Assembly (NCBI GenBank): GCA_002299865.1
Contig: DBNV01000102.1
Coordinates: 2,618 to 18,363, forward strand
DNA: 15,746 nt
Source of the DNA: Desulfonatronaceae bacterium UBA663
GTDB lineage: Bacteria; Desulfobacterota; Desulfovibrionia; Desulfovibrionales; Desulfonatronaceae
Direction: 5' to 3'
Part shown: positions 1 through 5,284 of the stretch, in pieces
Layout: every line of letters begins with the position of its first letter
Numbering within the stretch: the first letter of the stretch is position 1
Program-made: the position numbers and the translations under genes
Notes under the pieces: generated by a model
What the model saw: only the letters and a program-made list of their open reading frames with translations
Told to the model about the DNA's origin: nothing
Database searches by the model: none

Positions 1-35
1 TTGCCGCGATGATGCCAAAAACGTACGGGATGGTT

Positions 36-1976
36 TTATGTATTGTCGGCCTGTCTGGTTTTGACCATGTTGAGCCATCCTCCTACCAAGATAATATTCA
101 GTTCCTTGGCGGTCAAGTCGGGCCGCGCCGGAATTTTTCCAGTCTGGCCAGCCTGGTCGACCTGGAGCGCCAGGGTGGTTTGGGCGCACAGATCGCGGGT
201 CTCCAGGCGTATATTGCAGCCGGCGGCAAGGCGGGCGTGATCCGACGGATCGACGAATACCAGGGGGAGGATGCCGAAGTTGATCAGGTTTGCTTTGTGA
301 ATCCGGGCGAAGGACTTGGCAAGGACAATGCGCACGCCCAAATGGCGGGGGCCGAGAGCGGCGTGTTCCCGGCTGGAGCCCTGACCGTAGTTTTCTCCGC
401 CAATGATGACTCCTGCCGCGGCCTTGCGCGCCCGGGAAACGAATTCCGGATCCACTTTGTTGAAGACATGGGCGCTGATGGCCGGCAGGTTGGAGCGCAA
501 GGCCGTGACCGCTGCGCCTCCGGGCAGGATGTGGTCTGTGGTGACGTTGTCGCCCAGGACGATCAAAACTTCCGCATCCATCTGTTCCGGCAGCGGAGCA
601 AAGGCTTCCAGGGGAACGATGTTCGGGCCGCATTGTATTTCCACGTTTTTGGATTCCTTGGGCGGCGGGGGCATAATGAACAGGCTGCGGATGGACGGCG
701 CGGTTTCCGGGAGAACGGGTTTTTGCGGCGGCTTGCCCCAGGAGGACGGATCAGTGACGCGGCCGGCCAGGGCCGCCTGAGCCGCCGCGGCCGGCCCGAC
801 CAGATAGACCTGGCCGTCCTGGGTGCCGCTGCGGCCCTCAAAATTGCGGTTGAAGGTCCGCAGGCTGACGCCCGCAGAGGGAGGAGAGCCGCCCATGCCG
901 ATGCAGGGACCACAGGCGCATTCCAGAAGCCTGGCCCCGCTGTTCAGGAAGACATCCACCAAGCCTTCCCTGTTTAGCAGCTTCAGCACCTGTTTTGATC
1001 CCGGAGCGATGAGCAGGTCGGTGCTCGGAGCGATGCGCCGGTCCAGCAGGATTAGGGCCGAGGTTTTCAGGTCTGTATACGATGAATTGGTGCAAGAGCC
1101 GATGGCCACCTGGTCCACACTCAAACCGTTCAGATCGCGCACAGGAACGATCAGGTCGGGCATGTGCGGCCTGGCGGCCAGGGGTTCAATGACGTCCAGA
1201 TCTATTGCTATGGTCTGGTCGTAGGCCGCGTCCGGGTCGGCTTCCAGGGGGTAGTAGTCCTCGGGTCGCCCCATGCTGGCCAGGAACAACTGCGTCTGGT
1301 CATCGCTGGGAAAAATCGAAGTCGTGGCGCCGAGTTCCGCGCCCATGTTGGTGATGGTCGCCCGTTCCGGAACGGTCAACGTGGCCACGCCCGGTCCACA
1401 GTACTCCATGACCGCGCCCACGCCGCCCTTGACGGAGAGCAGACCCAGCAGGTGCAAGATGATGTCTTTGGCGCAGGCCCATCCCTGCAATCGGCCTGTC
1501 AGCAGCACGCGAAAGACCTTGGGCATGGGCAGAGTGTACGGTTCGCCGGCCATGGCCAGGGCTACGGAGAGCCCGCCAGCGCCCATGGCCAGGCAGCCGA
1601 CGCCCCCGGCCGTGGGGGTGTGGCTGTCCGAACCGATCAGCGTCTTGCCGGGCTTGGCAAAGTTTTCCAAATGCAGTTGGTGGCAGATGCCTGTGCCCGG
1701 AGGCGAGTAGACGATGCCGTGCCGCGCCGCCACGGAACGCAGGAAGCGATGATCGTCCGGATTCCGGAAGCCCATTTGCAGGGTGTTATGGTCCACGTAG
1801 CTGACGGAAAGCTCGGTGCGCACCCGGTCCATTCCCATGGCCGTCCATTGCAGGTAGGCCATGGTGCCGGTGGCGTCCTGGGTCAGGGTCTGGTCGATGC
1901 GCAGGTTGATTTCTTGACCGGGCTCCATGGAGCCGGGCAAAAGGTGATCGCGGATGATTTTCCGGGTCAGATTCAT
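36..1976 (-). CDS. acn: Aconitate hydratase, Aquifex-type monomer (646 aa)
   Basis: A [4Fe-4S] hydro-lyase that interconverts citrate and isocitrate through cis-aconitate in the cytoplasm. The three cluster ligands are visible: Cys295 in GSCTNSS, and Cys355 and Cys358 in CACGPCIGMG. The substrate-loop motif SDSHTPTAGGVG lies near residue 116. The C-terminal swivel domain shows GDNVTTDHILPGG and NYGQGSSREHAAL. At 646 aa it is much shorter than AcnA or AcnB (about 860-900 aa) and matches the compact family first annotated in Aquifex and common in deltaproteobacteria. I chose the ATG at 1976 because AAGGA lies 8 nt upstream. An in-frame TTG at 2051 would make the N-terminus read through a perfect hairpin and is unlikely. 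It is the last gene of the leftward group. Its role here is probably biosynthetic (2-oxoglutarate and glutamate), which is inference. The family call is secure. Confidence 0.93.
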   Translation of the reverse strand: MNLTRKIIRDHLLPGSMEPGQEINLRIDQTLTQDATGTMAYLQWTAMGMDRVRTELSVSYVDHNTLQMGFRNPDDHRFLRSVAARHGIVYSPPGTGICHQLHLENFAKPGKTLIGSDSHTPTAGGVGCLAMGAGGLSVALAMAGEPYTLPMPKVFRVLLTGRLQGWACAKDIILHLLGLLSVKGGVGAVMEYCGPGVATLTVPERATITNMGAELGATTSIFPSDDQTQLFLASMGRPEDYYPLEADPDAAYDQTIAIDLDVIEPLAARPHMPDLIVPVRDLNGLSVDQVAIGSCTNSSYTDLKTSALILLDRRIAPSTDLLIAPGSKQVLKLLNREGLVDVFLNSGARLLECACGPCIGMGGSPPSAGVSLRTFNRNFEGRSGTQDGQVYLVGPAAAAQAALAGRVTDPSSWGKPPQKPVLPETAPSIRSLFIMPPPPKESKNVEIQCGPNIVPLEAFAPLPEQMDAEVLIVLGDNVTTDHILPGGAAVTALRSNLPAISAHVFNKVDPEFVSRARKAAAGVIIGGENYGQGSSREHAALGPRHLGVRIVLAKSFARIHKANLINFGILPLVFVDPSDHARLAAGCNIRLETRDLCAQTTLALQVDQAGQTGKIPARPDLTAKELNIILVGGWLNMVKTRQADNT

Positions 1977-2019
1977 TGTTGCATCCTTAAAAAATAGTTT
2001 CTTCGTAACGAAACCAGTG

Positions 2020-2062
2020 TATGGTCGGCATTGCCGGCGGGACGCCGGCAATGCCGACCATA
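2020..2062. repeat. Perfect 20-bp inverted repeat with 3-nt loop in the acn leader
   Basis: Arms 2020-2039 and 2043-2062 are exact reverse complements around the loop GGA. The hairpin lies 43 nt before the aconitase ATG and 33 nt after the stop of the upstream small gene, both read leftward. No T-run follows on either strand, so it is not a standard intrinsic terminator. It could be an mRNA-stabilising or processing hairpin, a REP-type element, or an operator. Confidence 0.85.
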
Positions 2063-2095
2063 TTGTGCCGAATAGTTGCGCTGTCTCATGAATAG

Positions 2096-2356
2096 TCAGG
2101 GCAGGCCGAATTCGCGAATCCGGTTGATTTTGTTGCGGCGGGCCAGCACCTCCACTTCAAGGCGCAGTTTTTCTTGCTGCAACGTAAATATTTCCTTGGC
2201 GAAAACGACTCCACGGACAGGGTCTTCCGCAAGCATCAATTTCTTGATGCGGTCCGCACACTCGGCTTGTTGCCTGGAAAATTCGACGATTTCCGATTCC
2301 AGGGCGGCAATGGCTTCAGAGGCGGACGCGTCGGCGTTGTTTTTTTGCGTGGACAT
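2096..2356 (-). CDS. Small predicted coiled-coil protein (86 aa), function unknown
   Basis: I do not recognise the family. The product is charged, has no signal peptide or membrane segment, and is almost wholly helical by composition. Residues about 12-80 show hydrophobic positions spaced as in a coiled coil, rich in Glu, Gln, Arg and Lys, with a central EDPVRGVVFAKE break that suggests a helical hairpin. The ATG at 2356 is preferred, with a weak GAGAG 5 nt upstream; a GTG at 2362 is also possible. The first 41 nt overlap the 3' end of the EPSP synthase-like gene in another frame, which suggests translational coupling. It sits between that gene and acn on the same strand. It could be a structural or adaptor protein; no enzymatic motif is visible. 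Confidence 0.6.
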   Translation of the reverse strand: MSTQKNNADASASEAIAALESEIVEFSRQQAECADRIKKLMLAEDPVRGVVFAKEIFTLQQEKLRLEVEVLARRNKINRIREFGLP

Positions 2357-4022
2357 CAGCACTCTCTGTGGGATGCGGTGCAGGTTTTGGTTTGGGAACG
2401 GATAAAACCTTATGAAATATGTTCCAAAAATGTGGCCAAAGGGTCGTCAGTTCTCCGGGGTTGGCTAGGGACAGACCGGGATGGACAAAGGACAGCATGG
2501 CCAGGGCCATGCCCCATGTCGCGTCTGGGGCTTCCAATTCCCTGCGGGCCGGTTCGGAAGCGTCCCGGCCCGCAGGGGTTGTCCGGCTTTGGAAGTGGTG
2601 CCGCACTCCGTCGCTCTCGCAGGTACGGCCCGTAAAGCGCAGCAAGCCGCTCATGACGTCAAGTTCAGTGAGAGGGGTTTTGCTGAGTATGGTGCTCTCG
2701 CGTGGAGCGCTTAATGCCAAGGCGACTGCCAGGGGCAGGGCCTGGGGCAGATTTTGGATATCGAGGACGGGATGCTCCGCCCACTTCCCGGGCGTTGCCG
2801 TGATGGAACGGTGATCGGTCGTAATCTGCACGCCGCAGGCTTTCAGGAGGTCGATGCGGCTTTGAACGTCCGGCACGTCTCCGGGTCCGTGGTCCTCGGG
2901 CCCTTCGGGCCAGCGGCCGAGGATCGTTATGGTTTGATTGCCCAGTCTGGACCAAGCCAAGAGCAGGGAGCACAGTCCGTGGTCCAGAACGATCTCCGGT
3001 TCATCTGGAATGCGGGGCGCCACGGCGGGGATATCCACCCCGTTGTCCAGGGCGGCCACGGGGACCGCGAAGGATCGCAGCAGGTGCATAAGCTGCGTGA
3101 GGTCATGGCCGGGAGAGTAGGTTTGCGGCCAGGTCAGGCGCAGCCCCGCGGGATAAAAAGGCGCTGCCGCAGCCAGAGCGATTGTCAACTCGTCCGGTGT
3201 TTCCCGGTCCACATGGACGAGGCGGACCTGGCCGCTGGATTCCAGACGCACGGGCAGACCGGGGGCGTGTGGATTGATCTGGTGCAGCCGCGCGCCCAAT
3301 TGGGTGCACAGGCTCTGCCAGGGCCTTAAATTGTGCATGTTCAGCGCCCCGGAGCCGCTGAACTTGGCGATTCCCGGGCGTCCCGCGGCCATGGCCAGCA
3401 TCAGGGCCAACGTCAATCCATGCTGACCGACATGAATGGTTTTCTGTTCCCAATCCAGGCCGCGACCTAGGGCCTGGCGGTGGGAGACGGTTTGGTCATC
3501 CCAGGACAACCCCGCTCCTGCTTGGTTCAAGGCCTTGATCAACTCGATCAGGCCGTCGTTGAGGGCGGGGCGGCGCAACGAGGTCGTGGTATTGCTCAAG
3601 GCGGCCCAGAAGGCAAGGATCTTGGAAGTGAACACGTCCGCTGGGCCGTGCAGCTGCACCGGCTTGCTCGAGGCCACGGGACGCAGGATCCATGCCTTGT
3701 GGTCCACGAAGCCTTCCTGGTCGGCCAGGGCGTATGCCAGGTTGTTGCAGTGAGCCAGGAAGGTTCGCCAAAGCTTATGTGAGCCGAGTTCTTCGCGGTT
3801 AAGGACGCTTTCCCATATTTTCCAGAGGGACTTTTCCAGGTCCGAGTCAGCACCTGGTTTTCGACCGGAGTGTCTGCGGGCCGCGCATTTTTCCAGAAGC
3901 TTGGTTCTGCGCACAAAAGCCGCGGCAAGGAGATTTTCTTCCCGCAACAGGCTTTCTTCCAAGGAGGAGCGCGATGATTCTCGAGTGCTGGACGGCGCCG
4001 AAAGGGGTCGTTGATTTTTCAT
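2316..4022 (-). CDS. EPSP synthase-fold protein, probably catalytically inactive (568 aa)
   Basis: Residues about 120-540 follow EPSP synthase (AroA, the shikimate-pathway 5-enolpyruvylshikimate-3-phosphate synthase) along much of its length. Examples are GALNMHNLRPWQSLCTQLGA (223-243), LDIQNLPQALPLAVALAL (420-437) and PGELTTLWPHFWNIF (522-536, matching the PKCTAKTFPDYFEQL region of E. coli AroA). Judged by eye, the catalytic residues are replaced. The PGDKS-type lysine and serine region reads HGPADVFTSK, NAGT reads GQHGLT, SSQ reads TPD, the Asp of IPDAA is Gln, KETDR reads TELDV, DHRMAM reads DATWGMAL, and the last lysine is Thr. Residues about 20-100 form an extra helical region, possibly a decayed AroQ-type chorismate mutase domain. 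The tail is basic (KKQRRRVRL). The ATG at 4022 has GAGG just upstream; an in-frame TTG at 4076 is less likely. The gene reads away from the apr promoter. The fold is fairly sure, the function unknown. Confidence 0.75.
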   Translation of the reverse strand: MKNQRPLSAPSSTRESSRSSLEESLLREENLLAAAFVRRTKLLEKCAARRHSGRKPGADSDLEKSLWKIWESVLNREELGSHKLWRTFLAHCNNLAYALADQEGFVDHKAWILRPVASSKPVQLHGPADVFTSKILAFWAALSNTTTSLRRPALNDGLIELIKALNQAGAGLSWDDQTVSHRQALGRGLDWEQKTIHVGQHGLTLALMLAMAAGRPGIAKFSGSGALNMHNLRPWQSLCTQLGARLHQINPHAPGLPVRLESSGQVRLVHVDRETPDELTIALAAAAPFYPAGLRLTWPQTYSPGHDLTQLMHLLRSFAVPVAALDNGVDIPAVAPRIPDEPEIVLDHGLCSLLLAWSRLGNQTITILGRWPEGPEDHGPGDVPDVQSRIDLLKACGVQITTDHRSITATPGKWAEHPVLDIQNLPQALPLAVALALSAPRESTILSKTPLTELDVMSGLLRFTGRTCESDGVRHHFQSRTTPAGRDASEPARRELEAPDATWGMALAMLSFVHPGLSLANPGELTTLWPHFWNIFHKVLSVPKPKPAPHPTESADVHAKKQRRRVRL

Positions 4023-4303
4023 GAACGCCTCGTGTGCAAAAAAGAAACCCTTATCCGCATTCCCATCCGGAGACAAGCCGACCTGCCCGGCTCGATTATA
4101 AGGTTAACGTATTCGACGAGGGGGTTGTATTTTTTCTCCCCGTCGTGTACGAATTGCTTGCCTATGTTCAAGAGGATCGTGTTCTCATATACCCATTTCC
4201 GTCTATAAACCCATTCCCCAAGCCTGGCTGATGGGCATGGCCTGGGCATTGTTTTGCAACAAGGTTTAAAATCGACTCCTTCAAGGTTGGATTGTCCCTT
4301 GTG
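4023..4303. other. Gene-free divergent region between the leftward operon and the sat'-apr promoter
   Basis: No convincing gene is seen here; short frames lack family resemblance and good ribosome sites. It is more AT-rich than its neighbours. It holds a possible stem (CGAC at 4114-4117 plus GGGG at 4121-4124, pairing with CCCCGTCG at 4138-4145), a repeated ACCCATT (4191-4197 and 4209-4215), and a repeated TGGGCAT (4232-4238 and 4243-4249) with an 11-bp period. These could be regulator-binding sites for either direction. Confidence 0.5.
4095..4100 (-). promoter_or_regulatory. Candidate -10 element for the leftward operon
   Basis: Read on the minus strand this is TATAAT, a perfect sigma-70 -10 hexamer about 73 nt upstream of the EPSP synthase-like ATG. 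I see no convincing -35 box at 16-18 bp, so the call is tentative. Confidence 0.35.
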
Positions 4304-4332
4304 TTGACATATAAAAAATCGCTTGTTAAATT
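4304..4332 (+). promoter_or_regulatory. Sigma-70 promoter for the sat'-aprBA transcript
   Basis: A perfect TTGACA at 4304-4309 is followed, after 17 bp, by TAAATT at 4327-4332 (4 of 6 matches to TATAAT). Transcription would begin near 4339, giving a leader of roughly 105 nt before the sat' ATG. This is the best promoter-like sequence upstream of aprB. Confidence 0.6.
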
Positions 4333-4342
4333 ATGCACAAGC
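4321..4342. promoter_or_regulatory. Candidate CRP/FNR-family (HcpR-like) operator over the -10 region
   Basis: GCTTGT at 4321-4326 and ACAAGC at 4337-4342 are perfect inverted half-sites. The core TTGT-N10-ACAA has the half-site spacing of the CRP-type pattern TTGTGA-N6-TCACAA. In sulfate reducers the CRP/FNR-family regulator HcpR has been proposed to control sulfate-reduction genes. The link to HcpR is inference. Its position over the -10 box would favour repression. Confidence 0.45.
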
Positions 4343-4384
4343 AGTTTCAACGTAGGCAGCTGCTTTTTGAGCCGTTAGTATGCT

Positions 4385-4396
4385 TGCGCATGCGCA
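4385..4396. repeat. 12-bp perfect palindrome in the sat'-apr leader
   Basis: TGCGCATGCGCA is self-complementary and lies downstream of the predicted transcription start, 50 nt before the sat' ATG. It could be a dyad operator; as RNA it leaves no loop and would fold poorly on its own. Confidence 0.5.
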
Positions 4397-4446
4397 TGAA
4401 GAGCGGTGATCATCTTTAACCCATTATGAAAAAAGGAGAAGACAAA

Positions 4447-4623
4447 ATGTCTAAATTGGTTCCACCCCATGGCGGAAAAGGTTTGACCGAGTGCCTGCTG
4501 AAGGGCGCCGAATTGGAAGCGGAAAAGAAAAAGGCCCAGGGGCTGAAGAAGATTACGTTGGCTCCTCCGGCTGATCGGATTCCTCTGTCGTACAGCGCGG
4601 GAAGACTTGTTCTTCCCGGCTGA
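4447..4623 (+). pseudogene. Truncated sat (ATP sulfurylase) N-terminal remnant, intact 58-codon frame
   Basis: The frame begins MSKLVPPHGGKGL and continues GAELEAEKKKAQGLKK, which I recognise as the N-terminus of the ATP sulfurylase (Sat) of sulfate-reducing bacteria, an enzyme of roughly 400 aa or more that activates sulfate to APS. Resemblance stops near residue 36. The remaining 22 residues (from about TLAPPADRIPL) match nothing I know and end at a TGA. The nucleotide-binding motifs of Sat are absent, so it cannot be an active enzyme. The ribosome site is strong (AAAGGAG, 8 nt before the ATG), and the frame is the first one after the promoter, 51 nt ahead of aprB. Many sulfate reducers have sat-aprBA in this order, so it looks like a deletion relic, perhaps retained as a leader peptide. 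The alternative is an unrelated short peptide that shares the Sat N-terminus. Confidence 0.7.
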
Positions 4624-4630
4624 TTTTATT
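4598..4630 (+). terminator. Weak terminator or attenuator hairpin over the sat' stop codon
   Basis: CGGGAAGA (4598-4605) pairs with TCTTCCCG (4611-4618) around the loop CTTGT. A short T-rich stretch (TTTTATT, 4624-4630) begins 5 nt later. The hairpin lies within the last codons of sat', so a ribosome finishing sat' would cover it. That arrangement fits partial termination governed by translation. The T-tract is poor, so full termination is unlikely. Confidence 0.4.
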
Positions 4631-4674
4631 GTCTTTGGTCGTTTAACACTACAACATTTAGAGGAGGACGTATT

Positions 4675-5169
4675 ATGCCTAGTTTTGTCATTCCTGAGAA
4701 ATGCGACGGTTGCAAGGGTGGTGAAAAGACAGCATGTATGTATATCTGTCCCAACGACCTGATGATCTTGGATGCCCAGGAAATGAAGGCGTTCAATCAG
4801 GAACCCGATGCCTGCTGGGAATGCTATTCCTGCATAAAGATCTGTCCCCAGGGTGCCATGGAAGCCCGCCCCTACGCCGACTTCGCGCCCATGGGCGGCA
4901 CCAGCATTCCGCTGCGTTCCGGCGACTCCATCATGTGGACCATTAAGTTCCGCAACGGCAACATCAAGCGGTTCAAGTTCCCCATCCGGACCACCCCTGA
5001 AGGCTCCATCAAGCCTTACGAGGGCAAGCCCGCTCCCGGCGACCTGAATAACCAACTGCTGTTTACCGAGACCGCGCTGAAGAAGCCTAGCGAAGTGTTG
5101 AACAAGAAGTTCGAGTTCTCCAACGCCGGTTACACCCAGTGCTGGACCGAGCCGACCTGCGGCGCTTAG
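4675..5169 (+). CDS. aprB: Adenylylsulfate (APS) reductase beta subunit, AprB (164 aa)
   Basis: The iron-sulfur subunit of dissimilatory APS reductase, which passes electrons to the FAD of AprA so that APS is reduced to sulfite and AMP in the cytoplasm. Two [4Fe-4S] clusters are clear: Cys10, 13, 21 and 25 (in CDGCKGGEKTACMYICP, with the long loop typical of AprB) and Cys47, 50, 53 and 57 (CWECYSCIKICP). After residue 60 come the beta-rich segment and the C-terminal tail ending in CWTEPTCGA, which in known structures wraps around AprA. The length is normal for the family. The ribosome site GAGGAGG lies 7 nt before the ATG. aprA follows after 115 nt that contain a tandem repeat array. Nothing is missing. 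Confidence 0.98.
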   Translation: MPSFVIPEKCDGCKGGEKTACMYICPNDLMILDAQEMKAFNQEPDACWECYSCIKICPQGAMEARPYADFAPMGGTSIPLRSGDSIMWTIKFRNGNIKRFKFPIRTTPEGSIKPYEGKPAPGDLNNQLLFTETALKKPSEVLNKKFEFSNAGYTQCWTEPTCGA

Positions 5170-5224
5170 GGCGTGCCCGGGGCGCGCCCGGGGCGTACAG
5201 GGGGCACGCCCGGTGCGTGCCCGG
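5170..5224. repeat. Five tandem 11-bp GC-rich units between aprB and aprA
   Basis: The units start right after the aprB stop codon: GGCGTGCCCGG, GGCGCGCCCGG, GGCGTACAGGG, GGCACGCCCGG and TGCGTGCCCGG. The consensus is GGCGYGCCCGG, with the third unit most diverged. In RNA at least two exclusive folds are possible: 5169-5178 with 5202-5211 (10 bp), or 5202-5209 with 5215-5222 (8 bp, loop CCGGT). No T-tract follows, so it does not look like a terminator. It may affect mRNA stability or the relative output of aprB and aprA. Confidence 0.8.
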
Positions 5225-5284
5225 CGCGAGCATGTCTTCACTGATGCATTAAGCAAACCAAAAACTCTTTGAGGAGGATTTCGC

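Noticed and set aside
1977..2051. N-terminal extension of the aconitase from a TTG
   Set aside because: It would translate the perfect hairpin and lacks a ribosome site. The ATG at 1976 has a good one.
2020..2062. Calling the perfect hairpin an intrinsic terminator
   Set aside because: Neither strand has a T-run after the stem, so it is kept as an unassigned inverted repeat.
4019..4249. 76-codon minus-strand frame in the divergent region
   Set aside because: No family resemblance, no convincing ribosome site, and it overlaps promoter and repeat elements.
5170..5224. CRISPR array
   Set aside because: The 11-bp units are contiguous with no spacers and are far shorter than CRISPR repeats.
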